64,000 nucleotides of DNA from Xenoacremonium recifei (Eukaryota; Ascomycota; Sordariomycetes; Hypocreales; Nectriaceae), in NCBI GenBank assembly GCA_012184525.1, contig WOFQ01000007.1, positions 372,001-436,000 on the forward strand, in the 5' to 3' direction. Positions within the stretch are counted from its first letter, which is position 1, and the number at the start of each line of letters is the position of its first letter. Both the position numbers and the translations under genes were made by a program. The notes beneath the pieces are model-generated. The model was not told the origin of the DNA. It worked only from the letters and a program-made list of their open reading frames with translations, and did no database searches. This document shows, piece after piece, positions 21,592-34,200 of the stretch.

Positions 21592-22659
21592 CCAGGCGAC
21601 CTCCTTTCTGCGAGTCTTGTCTCAGCAGCGCCAGATGTTCACTGATAGAGCCTCTATTGCTGCTGGTGCTGGTGCCCGCGGGGGATGTTATGTTCTGTTC
21701 TTCGAGGTGCGGTCGTCGTCCGTCGTCGGTGTTAGTGGCAGGTGAATGAGTCCCTCCGGGCGGGATCGCTAAATAAAAAAAAACTCCCAGCCCAGCGCTC
21801 TCGTCCGATCCGAACCCAGCCAAGCTCCGAAGCTGCAGGGGAATCGCGCGCTGCGGTTTCGCCCAATTCCAGCTCAGGCTCCGACCGCCGCATTCGCCGG
21901 GGCCGGACGGACAATTCGCCAGTGCTGGGCAGCGCCTGCGAGCGGCAATTGGCCCTCCGTGGAATTGGGCCTTCCGTGGGGAGCTGAGGCGCCTGAGAAT
22001 TAGAGAGAGGCAGCCGGATAAACCCACCTACAGTAGACTTGCAGGCTCCGGTTGCCGGACCCTTCACCTCTCACCTCTCGCAGGGGAATACGTGGGTACA
22101 TTCACTGCTTTGGGCATCACGGCCAGCAGCAATTGGCAGCTGGAGTAAACCTCCGTCTAATCCGTACTCCCGCAATCCCGTCTTTTAGTTAGCGGACTGT
22201 TAAACCCCGTGTCATCCCATCCCATCCCATCACAAAGCCGTGACGAACTGCTTTGTCATCCCCCTCCCCAGCCGCCGCTAAACAGCCCGCCACACCTGAG
22301 GCATTAGCGCTCGAGGCTTAATCAATCAGCGAGGACTGGTCGTGAGGCTGATGGCGGACGGACTCGACTAAGACAATCCAATGACGATTGTCTCCTCCGC
22401 CACAGCAAGCCTCTCCCGCACCTTGCATCGCCCATGAGTTTTCAGCCTCGTCCCTACTTCTCCCCATCTAATTGTATTCCTTGCGCAGTCACATTACCTC
22501 GTACCCCTCCTTGTCCATAGAGGTACCTTCCCCCCCCGCGTTCCGCCTTGTATCCTTGAGCCAATCTCAGACTCGGCATTAGCAAAGCCTCATCAGCTTC
22601 AGCCTCATCCGTCACCACTCAAACTCACGTGTTGACATCATCCACCTTCCTTCACCCCA
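21592..22659. other. Divergent intergenic region mmt1 / sirtuin
   Basis: About 1.07 kb with the promoters of both genes. It contains a short CATCC tandem run near 22210-22231 and a CACGTG at 22626. Frames extending upstream of mmt1 are not supported by any family resemblance. Confidence 0.55.
22626..22631 (+). promoter_or_regulatory. CACGTG E-box 29 bp before the sirtuin ATG
   Basis: A perfect palindromic E-box lies very close to the start codon, within the expected leader. In fungi such sites bind bHLH factors such as Cbf1 or SREBP. Function is inference; chance occurrence is possible. Confidence 0.3.
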
Positions 22660-23859
22660 ATGAGCAGACCCCTGATCCGGATTCCTTACACAGACCTCCT
22701 GCCGCCGTCGACCATCCATCCTGATAGCGCCACGTCGCTAGACGGTGCCATTGCGGCGCTACAGCGCTTCTTTGCTGCTCCGGCACCAGCTCACCTCCCT
22801 CCTCAGACCGTTATCCTGACTGGCGCCGGTCTCTCTGTTGCATCAGGCCTCGCAGATTATCGAGGCGTCAAGGGCACTTACAGGGTTAACAAGACATATC
22901 GGCCCATCTACTACCATGAGTTTGTGAGCAACCACGAGGCACGGAAACGATACTGGGCCCGGAGCTTTCTGGGTTGGTCCAGTCTTCACAAAGCGAATCC
23001 AAATAGCGGTCACTATGCTATTCGCGATCTTGCAAATTTGGGGTTGGTTCGAAGCGTCATAACACAAAATGTTGATTCCTTTCATCCCAGGGCTCACCCT
23101 GACACGCCAACACTTGAGCTACACGGGTATCTAAGATCAACTGTATGTGTATCGTGCAAGACTGAGTTCTCCCGAGACGAGTTCCAGGCTCAGCTGGCTC
23201 GTCTTAACCCTCGATGGGCTCTACTTCTGAAAGAGGCACTTGCATCCGGAGCTTTGGACACAGAAGATCCCGCCGAACGCAGGTTCAGGGGCATCAAGAT
23301 GAATCCAGATGGCGACGTTGATCTCCCCGACGCACCTTATACCACCTTTAGATATCCCGCCTGCCCCAAGTGCCTGGCTGATCCACCCATCGAGTCTGAA
23401 GGGCATCGTCACCTGGTCAAGGTCGACTCAGAGGGAGCGTGGTCCCTTCCCAGCACAGCCGGCGTTTTGAAGCCGGCTGTGGTCATGTTTGGCGAGAATA
23501 TCGCCAGTCACATCAAGACCGCGGCGGAGGACGCGATTGACGGAGCTGGGAAGCTCCTCATTCTCGGGACTTCTCTTGCGACGTACTCGGCCTGGAGGCT
23601 GGCCAAGAGGGCTCAAGATAGGGGCATGCCCATGGCCATCATCAACATGGGCGGAGTGAGGGGGGAGGAGAAGTTTTTCACAGAGCTAGACTCTGATCAA
23701 CGAGGGGAGCAGGGCGTGCGGGTTGAGTTCACAACTGACGACCTCCTCCCTGCCTTGGTGACCCAACTACGTAAGAATACCACGCCTGGGTCCGCCAACA
23801 TGGCAATGCCGGATGCCGTAGCGGGCAACCATGGCGTCTTCAAGGATATGCTCTCTTAA
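22660..23859 (+). CDS. NAD-dependent protein deacylase, sirtuin (class II/SIRT4-like)
   Basis: Single-exon gene of 399 aa. Sirtuins remove acyl groups from lysines using NAD+. The NAD site GAGLSVASGLADYRG (residues 55-69), TQNVDSFH (135-142) and the catalytic His155 in ELHGY are present. Two zinc-binding pairs, C163/C166 and C235/C238, enclose an insert of about 68 residues, longer than usual. VMFGENI and GTSLATYSAWRLAKRA form the rest of the Rossmann fold. The usual NVDGLH is changed to NVDSFH, and the residue after HG is Tyr. The closest named group by eye is SIRT4-like class II; a mitochondrial location is possible but no clear presequence is seen. Only 40 bp separate its stop from the convergent gene. 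Confidence 0.88.
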   Translation: MSRPLIRIPYTDLLPPSTIHPDSATSLDGAIAALQRFFAAPAPAHLPPQTVILTGAGLSVASGLADYRGVKGTYRVNKTYRPIYYHEFVSNHEARKRYWARSFLGWSSLHKANPNSGHYAIRDLANLGLVRSVITQNVDSFHPRAHPDTPTLELHGYLRSTVCVSCKTEFSRDEFQAQLARLNPRWALLLKEALASGALDTEDPAERRFRGIKMNPDGDVDLPDAPYTTFRYPACPKCLADPPIESEGHRHLVKVDSEGAWSLPSTAGVLKPAVVMFGENIASHIKTAAEDAIDGAGKLLILGTSLATYSAWRLAKRAQDRGMPMAIINMGGVRGEEKFFTELDSDQRGEQGVRVEFTTDDLLPALVTQLRKNTTPGSANMAMPDAVAGNHGVFKDMLS

Positions 23860-23899
23860 ATGCATTGTAAAATACAGAGAAAAGACAATAGACGAGAAT

Positions 23900-24571
23900 C
23901 TAGAAGAAATTCGCAAGGCTGCCTGTCTTCGTTTTCGGTGGAACGGGTTCGGGCTCGGCATTCGTGGCCTTTTCCTCGGTCTGAGATGTTGCGGCAGCAA
24001 GTTTCGCTTGAGTCTCGGATCGCCTCGTCTTCCCTTGCTTCTGTGCCTTCTGGGCGGCCTCGTCTCGTTCGATGGCTTCGAGCACTACAAGAAGATGGGT
24101 GTTAGTCTCACAATTGAAGCTCTCTGAGCAGCGCCACCTACTCTCTTGCCAGTCCGCTTCCTTCTTGGGACTTCCGGTGCCCAGTGCCTTCTCGACATCC
24201 ACCTGTTCTCCCCTCTGGATCTTCTCAACTACCTCTCGCAGAAGCCCAATCCTGACATCGGCCTGGCGCAGGTATCGGTCAAAGGAGTTCCGAAGCGCAA
24301 TCATCTGAATCGACATGGAGCCGATAAGCAGAAACATGACGATGAAGAACGTTGCCGGATTCCATTCCTTGGCCTTCTTCGCTCGCAATTTGCGGTTCTC
24401 CTTTCGCAGCGGCTTCGGGACAAGGGACCTCCAAAACGAACCGTCAACTACGCTCACGGGCGCTGTACTTGCGAATCGGATTGAGCTGATACGGGGGGCG
24501 CAAGGTGCCGAAATCGCAGGCGTCTGGGCCCGCAGGCCACGCGCCCTCGTCAGGGCTCTCGAGGCTGACAT
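23900..24571 (-). CDS. Conserved fungal mitochondrial membrane protein, unknown function
   Basis: Two exons, 24142-24571 and 23900-24084, giving 204 aa. I do not recognise an experimentally named family. The first ~45 residues (MSASRALTRARGLRAQ) are Arg/Ser/Ala-rich without acidic residues, as in mitochondrial presequences. One membrane segment follows the WNP motif (ATFFIVMFLLIGSMSIQMIA). A charged helix comes next (YLRQADVRIGLLREVVEKI), then a Lys/Glu/Gln-rich tail ending GSLANFF. The 57-nt intron is a multiple of three and stop-free but has a clear ACTAAC branch site; removing it joins DWQE to MLEAIERDE. The start at 24571 was chosen over an upstream Met because it begins the presequence-like stretch. 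It shares a 313-bp divergent promoter with separase. Confidence 0.75.
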   Translation of the reverse strand: MSASRALTRARGLRAQTPAISAPCAPRISSIRFASTAPVSVVDGSFWRSLVPKPLRKENRKLRAKKAKEWNPATFFIVMFLLIGSMSIQMIALRNSFDRYLRQADVRIGLLREVVEKIQRGEQVDVEKALGTGSPKKEADWQESRWRCSESFNCETNTHLLVVLEAIERDEAAQKAQKQGKTRRSETQAKLAAATSQTEEKATNAEPEPVPPKTKTGSLANFF

Positions 24572-24884
24572 GGTATGGCGCAGCAGATGAAGTTGGGGAA
24601 ATTCTTGCTCAACGTGACCATCTCCAACATGGAAGAAAGCCATTCCCCAGAAAATGTTCCAGAAGGTCTCGGCGCACAGGCCACTGTGCCCGGGTGTGGC
24701 AGGTTGCCCCGGACAACGCCCGACATTTAGCCTCCTTCCGCCAACTCGGACTAGAGGTCTTGGATCAAAGCACGAGTTACCGTCATTGATCTCCAATACA
24801 ACGTCAGTTTGTCCCTTCTTTTGGATAGGAGGAGCTTTGTGTTCCCTGCGACGATATGTTTAGGAGCTCCCGCACATAACATAC
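24572..24884. promoter_or_regulatory. Compact divergent promoter, mitochondrial protein / separase
   Basis: Only 313 bp lie between the two ATGs, so both promoters and leaders must overlap here. I see no specific factor site worth naming. Confidence 0.5.
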
Positions 24885-27800
24885 ATGGCTTCATTACAAG
24901 CAAAGGTCGACGCGGTCAAGACCGCCATCGCGTCGACTTCAACCTGCACCACGGCCACGGTCCTGACGGTCAAGGAACTGCTGCTCCCCGACGCCGAACA
25001 GTCTTCAAATAACACGAAATCAACTTCCCGAACAGCTCGACCGACGGCAGCTTCGAAAACGAAGACCAATGGAGCTGCGCGATCGGGAACAACCAAGAAG
25101 AGCTCGACCAAACAAAGCGTCGAGGAGCTCAGCGTGAAGGACCGAGCCGCTCTCGCTACACACATCATCAACATCACAATCAAGTCTCTTAACGATGCCT
25201 CGAAACCTCAACCGCCCTCGACACCATGCAAGCCACAACAGTCAAACGGAGACCTCCGGAGGACGGCAGGCTCTCGCACATTGCGGAGATCGCTCTCCCA
25301 ACCACTGTCTCCGCTGCAGCCCAGGAGTCTCAACCGCGTCGCAACATCACCTAACCTCGCCGCCAAAGCCGCTTCCCAATCTGTGACGCATTCAACAGGC
25401 TGCCTGGCAACCGTTGAGTGTGCGCGCGTGGCCTTTGCGTGCCTGCGATCACTGAAGGAGCCGAGTCACGCGAGTACGGAGGATTTCCAGCTCGAGAATG
25501 GCATGTCGACATTTGTGGGAAAATTAATAGCTCTTGGATTCCAGGACCAGGCTTGGAAAGAGTCTAGGATAATAAGAAAAAGGCTGGATGCATCACTCTC
25601 AGCCTCGGCATCGAAATCTAGCAAGTCGACCGCCGAAGCTGCTGCTGGCAGCCAAGCAATGGCCGAGTTGCTCAACTTCAACCACACTATACCCGACCAT
25701 GCGCTCTCTATCATCACATCCTTTCAGATTCAGATTCTTCGACTCATCGCAATGTCGAAAAAGCCAGCCCAAGTTGAAGCTACGTTGGCTTTTGTTATGG
25801 AATCACAACAATCATCTCCGCTTATTCTCCTACAACAATTAGCTCGGCGCAACGAAAAGGAGTCTCCAAAGGCCATCCGCCAATTGGCATCTCTATCCCA
25901 AATCCTTCTCTCGCTAACCCCAAGCATCGCCAGCAAGGAGGATCATGTTGCTATGGAATCGCGCCTAAGCCCTTCACCCCTTGCCGCCTTCCAGCTCCAG
26001 GCTCTTTGCTTCAAGACGCAACTGCGTTGGTGGACGATGGCAGCCCATAAAGGCAATGTGGACGAGGATATCATGTCTCCGTTTTCTCGGTGTATCCGTG
26101 CGCTCACCAGACGACATGCGCTTGAAGATGGTCCAATATACGACATCATCAGCAACTCTTTCAAGGAAATCATGGATCTCGCTCAGAAACAGACACCTCA
26201 GCCATCGACATTGTCCGCATCTCCATTGGCATCCTTATATCAACTATTGGGTTCTATGGCGCATACCGAAAAGCACTATGTTGAAGCACAAACATGGTTC
26301 CAGCAACTCAAGAAACTTCTCCAGCCGGAGCAGGACTCTTTCATCCGTATCTACTCCATCACCGCTCGCCTACTCGCCTCGGCTTTGAAGCAAGTCCCTC
26401 TCGAATCCCGGACAGATAAGCTCGTTAACGAGGTAGTGGAGGGACTCGAAGGACATTTGAGTGGTAACCTTTCCGAACTTAATGAGTTGCTAGAAAGCCT
26501 CTCCTTGGCTCGAAGATCTGCTGTGGGCGTCCTCATGGTTCATTTGAAAGAAGCCGGCAAGAAGTCTTCGGGCCAAAACCTGGTCGAGCCACTCAAAACA
26601 TTCATCCTTCGGTATCCCAAATTCTCCCGCCGCTGGCTGGGCGCCCCCCCTGGCCGAGACGCACCGCCCAAACAAATCCTACAGTTTGATCAACGACGAC
26701 AAACCGTTCTGCAATCAATGAGCCAAGTTCTCGACTCGGCCCTTATGATTCTCAATGTTGACATCCAGAACGGTGTCGTCGCCTGGCAACAAATGGACGA
26801 TATCCTACAGGACTGTGTGAAGCTTCTCATTTCTGTTGAGGATCCGACTTGGTCATCTGCTCGAGCCGAGCAGCAGCTTGGCACTTATTACGTCAAAATC
26901 TCTAGTCTCTACTTCTCGCGATTCACTCTGTTGAGGAAGGATACCGACAAGTCGAAGGAGGTCAGCAAGCAGATTCTGCAGTCGCTAAATCGATCCATCG
27001 ACACGATCAAGGATCGATCTCTAGCCCTTCAGGAGAAGGCACAACTACCGACCAAATTGGAACTATTCGCGGATCTCTGCAAGGGTGCTGGGCGGGGTAG
27101 CGATGCTGTTCGAACACTACGCTCCATCTGCACCAACATGATCGAAGAGGGCGCCCTGCTGAAGGTCACCGGAGCACTGGCATCCCAATCACCGTCCCTA
27201 GCATGGAGCGTTGACGACAAAGCAGAGACGCTCTCCCGCACTCTGCGATCCATTGCCAAGCTTGATACTTCTTGGAACGACTGGGCCTTCTTCCTGCCCG
27301 AGGCCGAGAGAGCTGCGGTGCTTGAACACTTGATGCAGATTTCAGGAGGCAATACTTCAAAGGGACAGCCCCTAGGTTTGCATGATCCATGCGTCGAGGC
27401 TCTTCTTCGTCTTTACACGCTCGAGAGATTCCCTCTACGTCGACTACGCGTCCTTCTCCATCTTCTCTTCCAAAACCTCGGTAACGCCGGTGAAATGGAC
27501 GAGATCAGACACCTCGCGGATGACGCTCTGCAGCACATCCAGGCCAAGTCTCTCAGCGAAGACGCTGCACTGGTGCGCTACGTTCCGCATCTAGAAGCCT
27601 ATCATGCATCAGTCTCGGCTCTAGCGACCAGTGGAGGATCGCTCGCGATATCGCAAATGGGCACCGCTGTGTCCTCTTGGATTTCGATGATTGAGACATC
27701 TTCATCTCGAGAGGCTCTTTGCGAGAAGATTGATAATCCCGAGGGGCTGTTGTCCTACTTGCAGTCCACGAGTCAATTCGCCAGCCTTCGAGGCGAAAAC

Positions 27801-30800
27801 ACTCTTCAGCTGTCCATCCTGGAGCTCTCTACCGCACTGTCGAAGGCCTTGGCTGAACCTACGCAAAATAATGTAATTTCTAATCACACTCTGCTTGCAT
27901 CGCAGCATCTAGTCATTGGTCACTTCTTGGAGGCGAAAAAGACATTGGAGGCTATCAAAGAGCTTGTCGAGGCCGGTGAGGGAGTATCTCGCGGTCTTGT
28001 TGCCGGATTCCACCTATGCCAGGCGGAATACTACGCTGGTATCGGCGACATGGACGAAGCGTAAGTTTACAGATCAGGGTATTGAAAATTATGGACTAAC
28101 ACGAGAATAGGAGCACTGCACTGTCGGTGGCCAAGGAAATCTGCGACACACCGAAATCATCATGGGCGCTCTCCAAATCAGACGCTACCCAGTCTCTCTC
28201 TCTCGCCTCGTTCTTGGACTCAACCCTGGCACTCAAACAAGGTCGTATCCAGGATGCCTTGTCGGGAATCAAGCTTAGTGTGCGACTCCTCTCCCATGAC
28301 TGGTCTAAGCTAGAGGCAACATCGGTTCAGGCCAACGATCTGGGCAGCTCGGTGATGAGCATCAGTGATCTTAAGGAGAAGGTTCCTGCGAACCCCGTCA
28401 TTGGGCCGCAGTTCTGGGGCCTGGCATTCCCTCTTATCCGGAGTCTGCTTCATCTTTCGTCGGTGTATGCGCACATTGGCATGTTCCAAGAGACGATATA
28501 CTACGCGGAGTCGGCGCAGAAGATCGCCGAGAGCACTGGCTCGTCCCTTTACAAGGCACAGGTCGCGGCATGGACGGGCACCGTATACCATCGAGCTGGA
28601 AATTTGGAGAAGGCCCTCGTGTTTGGAGACGAGGCTCACGGCTTGATGCCAACAGAGACTTGTGCGGCGCGGGTTCAGCTTGCTTGTCAACTGGGCGACC
28701 TTTACCGGGACATTGGCGACGATGAGAAGGCGGCGGACTTGTTGAAACTTGCTGAGGACACCGCTCAGGTCCTTGGCAACAGTGGAAAGGCTCTTGTTGC
28801 CCCCAAGGCGGCAGCGAAGAAGACTACCCGGACAGCCAGGGCGACAACGAAAACGAAGCCGAAGACTACAACTACCACCACTTCTCGAACCCAGAAGCGA
28901 GGGGCTGCGGTCAAAACTCCAGCACCTACCAACGAGGTCGTAAGCATCCCCAAGGATGTGTACCAGGCTTCCCTCATGGCCGCCGTGATAATCTCGCGAA
29001 CGCTAGGGTTCATCAGTCTTCGGGACTGGTCATCAGCCCTTGAAACGCTCGAGATGGCCAAAGACCTCCCCAAACTCCTTACCACGCTCTCTCAGGAGCA
29101 AGTCGCGACGGCAATCTCGCTCATCGGCCATAGTATGGAGCAGATGATACAGGATCCCGTCTTCTCTGTGGTCCAGGACTCTACCATCTCCTTCCCGGCA
29201 GTTTCCAGCGGCACTGACAAGGCGGTGTCCAACAGACTCTCTCTCAGCCCGACACCTCCTCGGAAAGGTCGAGCTGGGGCGGCTGCAAAGGTTTCTGGTG
29301 TCCCTGCGTTTGCAGATGCCCTTCGACAGGCACAGGAGCTGCTCCTTGATGCACACTCTTCGGCCTTGTCGACAGCTAACAGCACCATGGTCCATCGGAT
29401 CTCAGCATTGCTACAGAGCACCGTCATCCTCCTCTCGGCCACTACAACGACCAAGTCCAAGGCCATTGCGAGCTCCGGTTTTGCAACCTTCTCCGTGGAC
29501 CTCGCCCGCAACGTCACTTGGAAACGAGAGCAAAGCACTCTCCAGTTGTCAAGCAAGACAGCACCGGCACGGGCCCAGGGGACCAGTTCGCCAGCCGCTG
29601 CCTCGAGACGCGCCAGCCTGGGCCTCACCACGGAGATGGCCAAGTTCCAGAAGCACTACATCGAGCTCGTGCCGAAGAACTGGAGCGTCATCTCCGTCTC
29701 GCTCAGCGACAACCGCCACGACCTCTGCATCACCAAGTTCCAGGCCGGTCACAGCCCCTTTATTCTACGCCTCCCCCTGGAGAGGGCCAACTCGCGCGAC
29801 GCCGACTCGGAGGTGTTCAACTTCGAGCATGGCCACGCCGAGATGCTCGACATTATCAGGCTCGCTAACGAGACGTGCCACTCGGGCACCCGCGACTTCA
29901 GCGCAAAGGGCGCCAAGAGTGCGTGGTGGGCGGAGCGTGAGGAGCTGGATGCCCGCTTGCGCGATCTCCTGAGCACCATCGAGACGACCTGGCTGGGCGG
30001 CTTCCGCGGCATCTTCTCGCAGCACGAGCGCCGGCCTGATCTGCTTGCGCGTTTCCAAAAGAGCTTCCAGCAGATGCTCGACAGCAGTCTCCCATCGCGC
30101 AGCCGTACGATGCGTGGCCGAAAAGGAGCGGCGAAGCAGCAGCCTGCGCGTATCACGCTTGATCCACGTGTGCTGGACCTATTTATTGGTCTGGGCGATC
30201 CTTCGGAGCCGGACTGTGACTTTGACGAAGCCCTCAACGACTTGCTTTACTTTGTCGTTGACATCTTGCAGTTCCACGGCGAGCGTAACGCCTACGACGA
30301 GATCGACTTTGACGCCATGGTTGTCGAAACGTACGACGCGCTCCGGGGCTACTATGCTGCTGCTCGGGGCTGCGAGCGGGCTGAGAATGCACATACAGTG
30401 CTCGTGCTAGACAAGGCGCTGCATGCTTTCCCCTGGGAGTCGATGCCGTGCATGGAGAGCCTGGCTGTATCCCGTGTGCCCTCGCTGGCGTGCCTCAGAC
30501 AGCTCATCGTCGAGTCGCGAGCGCCTCAATCATCTACGGAGGACGGCGAGAACGATCTCCCTGAAGGACACTACGTGTCGGCCAAGAGCGGGACATATAT
30601 CCTCAACCCATCTACGGATCTCAAGAACACGCAGGCGACGTTCCAGTCCGCGCTTAAGACGCAGCTCACGACGTGGGACGGCATCGTCTGTCGCGCTCCC
30701 GAGGAGGCCGAGTTCGAAAAGGCGCTCTCGAAGTCGGATATCCTACTGTACTTCGGCCACGGTTCGGGTGCGCAGTACGTGCGGGCGCGCACCATCCGCC

Positions 30801-31228
30801 GCCTCGACAAATGCCAGCCAGCGACGTTCCTCATGGGTTGCTCGTCGGCGGCGTTGACGGACGCGGGCGAGTTCGAGTGCTACGGTCCCGTGTGGAACTA
30901 CATGATGGCCGGCTGCCCGGGCGTGGTCGGCACGCTGTGGGATGTCACGGACCGGGACATCGATCGGTTCGCAAGCAAGACATTCGAGACGTGGGGGTTG
31001 TTCCCTCGCGGGACGTTCACGGAGGAGAAGGAGAAGCGCGGAAAGGGGAAAATCAAGGTGGTCGTGAAGAAGAAGGTGGAGGAAGAAGCTGACGAAGGAG
31101 AGAAGACGCAGGGTGTTTCGCTCGCAGAGGCGGTTGCGGGTGCGCGAGATGCGTGCCGCTTCAAGTACTTGAACGCCGCGGCGGTGGTTCTGTATGGAAT
31201 TCCTGTATATATCAACCGGGATGAGTGA
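24885..31228 (+). CDS. esp1: Separase (separin), Esp1/Cut1/BimB
   Basis: Two exons, 24885-28060 and 28111-31228, joined across a 50-nt intron (GTAAGT donor, ACTAAC branch site), giving about 2,097 aa, a normal length for the family. Separase is the cysteine protease that cleaves cohesin at anaphase onset after securin is destroyed. The first ~1,500 residues are a helical TPR/ARM-like superhelix. A Thr/Lys-rich low-complexity insert (TTRTARATTKTKPKTTTT) interrupts it near residue 1290. The caspase-like C-terminal domain has the catalytic pair: His1942 in YFGHGSGAQY and Cys1969 in LMGCSSAALTD, followed by GTLWDVTDRDID. A basic/acidic insert rich in Lys and Glu sits near residues 2035-2065. Securin is not in this window. 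APC subunit Cdc27 is encoded about 31 kb further right. Confidence 0.95.
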
Positions 31229-34200
31229 AGGCGTCGCAGGCGTTTATCGAATACATAGGATAGCATAGGCGGAGTTGACGGTTTACACTGGAGCAGCATT
31301 ACAGGGCGGCATGGCGACAGGAGTTGGATCCGGATTCGACTGTTCTAGACACCCGTCGCAGACTATTGGAATAGACAATCAGTTGGTTGACAAGCCTCGG
31401 CAACAAAGCCGCTGCATGGTGATGAAGAGGGTGTCCCCAAGGGAGCCTCAAGTCCTTTTGCAGCCTATTCGACGGCGGGTTACATCGCTGAAGTTTGTTT
31501 CGGAAGCGCATTATCGTTGTGGCATGATTCTCAGATTCGCAGGGCGACAACCCTTGCTCACGGTCACGAGCCACCGGAAGCGCAGTCCGGTCACTCATCT
31601 TCATCAGCCCAGCGAGCGAGGAAGAACCGGGCGCGGCTAGACTTTCCTCAAAGCGTGGCGACTCCTGGGCAGCGAGCACATCCGGCCTGAAGACAGTGCT
31701 CGCGAACTCCGGATCGGCGGGCGTACCCTAGAGCGGTTCACGAGGTTTGTTGACTCTGCTGCGTTAGTGAAGCAAGGCGACGGTGGTGGGAAAATCTCCG
31801 AGCAAGGGCCCCACGGCGCGGCCGGGATCAGGGCGGGAGATGAGGGAACGAATTGCGAGCCCTGAGATGGGCATCTTGAAACGAAACGGTGGGTGAGGTG
31901 TAGGGAACGTCACATTGGTAGGGGGCCCCTGCTGGCGATGTGACGCAGCGCGAGGCCAGCCGCGGGAGGCCATCTAGGAATCCATAGCCCTACGCAGAGG
32001 AGGCGCTGGGATTGTAAATGAGGGCGCTCTCTTTACGGACAAGACTCGCAGCTCATCTCGACGCCTCAGTACGGCGTTTTCCGTGGAATTGTTCTAGTGT
32101 TTCGAAACGTGACCCTAGTTGCTTCTCTCGAATGGAACAATTAGCCATGGAAGGCTTTGGAGGGTTCTATGCATTGTTGATTGTATCTTGGGACATACCT
32201 AGTGCGCGTGGAGGCCGTGTTGTTTTGGTGACAGCATCCTAGTGCTCCATATGACAGAATGCTCCCCTGGGGTTGTTTATTGTTGTTGATTGCTGCCGAT
32301 CTGCTGTGGCTCGTGACCCTTGAGTGGCCACCAAAGGAGACTCGAAGTAAGACATTTGGAGCCGTAACTAACCCCTAACCTGAACACCTAACCCATAGGC
32401 TGAACCCCAACCTTTGGACAGGACAGGAAAGTTGACTCGTAGATGACTGGAGAAAAGCCCAGCTGAGCTGAATTGGGTTTGGCGGATGTCCGTGTTCTGG
32501 CACTCAAAAGGATCATCCCTTTGGAGGAATTGCGCTGGCTACTTCTGGGGGCCGCGTTCCGGGGGGGAATGCTGTGAACCCTGGCAAGTGATGAACAACG
32601 ACCAATCTGGGACTCATGCGATGGATACCTGTGTGACAAGTGCACACGAGTCGGGGGCCCCTGTGTAAGTTGTTTTGCGTCTCCTTCATTCGACAGCCGC
32701 CGTCGGCTTCTCAATGGCGTAATCTTCCAGAAGGACAGAGAAGCAGGGATCCGCCGACTAGGGCGTTTCTCGAGCGCAGATGAGGAAAAGGAGATGTCGG
32801 GGACTGGCTCGAAAGAGAAATGCCGCCGACCACGATGACGTGCGGAGGAGGGCCGATGTTGAGCAGCCAGCCTTTAGCTGGAGTAAGGCGCCTCAGCAGC
32901 AATAAGAAAGACGTTGGAGGGGGAATTGAAACACGGCAGGGCCCGAAGAGTGAAACGAACCACAGCGTCTGTCCCTCCCTGGCCCTGGTAACTGGATTGT
33001 TTGGCAGGGCGTTAGGATTTGACAGACCGGGACTAGGAAGCGCTGATTGTGGTTCGCGCATGCAGACGTCGTGGCCCATGTCGGTCTAGTTTCAACGGTG
33101 GTCAAGAAGCTCTCGGTATTATTGTTAGACTTTCATTGAGGGAACTTGTGAGGCGCCAGTCGGAATGACGGAGCCGAGCATGTTGGTGGTGGTGATGGCT
33201 GTGCTGCTGGATCCTTTGTTTTGAGGCGGTGCGCCATCTTCATCAAGGTCGCCCGCTGCTGCTGAGTCTTGACTCATAGAGGAAATCATAGAGGAAATTG
33301 TGAGAGCTGTCATCTATGATGTGCAGAATTTGGCCGAACTGCTGAGATGAAACGCAAAACAATAGAAGGCGTCTGCGTTCATGCCTACCAGAAAGCTAGG
33401 CACCTACAATGCTGCCGCAGGGACCAGGGCTAGGCTTTCGATGAGAGGTCATCTCCTGCTGCAGGGAACCAAAGACTCGACATCCACTTTGGCCAGTTCT
33501 GGACCGCAGAGATCGGCATAGACAATTCCACGGGGTTGGACTTTCTGGCAATCACCAGCCAGGACCCAATTCGAGCTCCAGCGCTAATTCGCAAATCGCC
33601 TAACAACGCGCCTCTCCCTTGGCTGCTCCGTCCTAACCATATTCTTGGGGAAGATCAACCGGTTTCAGCGCAGATCAGAGGCATCACAGACTGATTTTGA
33701 GTTTTGTCGGGCATTATCTCGGGACCACTTATTGGGCATAGGTGCAGTTGAGCTCCTCAAAGTGTAGATCAGGATCGGGGAACCTTGAGAGAGAAATGAA
33801 TAGACTTTTGGATGTTACCCTCATGGGGTTCTCGATGTCGTGAGCAAGATGGTCGTTGCCTGACCGCCTGGTGAGGTGAGACGCTGCCTGGCCAGGTAAG
33901 AAGCTCCCCGGCGCATACTCGATACCCGAAGACTAGGATGCTCGACTGGCACTGTCGATCTGGCACCTAATTGATGGTTGGCGGCATCGACCCGAGATGA
34001 CCAAGTCATCCGGCCACCCGTCTAGCCGTGTTAACAAACGTGCTAGACTGACATGGTCGGCGACTTCACATCGTGAATCGCGTGTGTGCGTGTTTTTGGC
34101 AGCGGCCGACGGTTGAGGTCTGGGCTTTGGCTGCTGGCGAGGCCCCAGAGGCGCGATGCAAATGCAAGGGTCCCAGGGCTGAACAAGCTCATTGGCTCAT

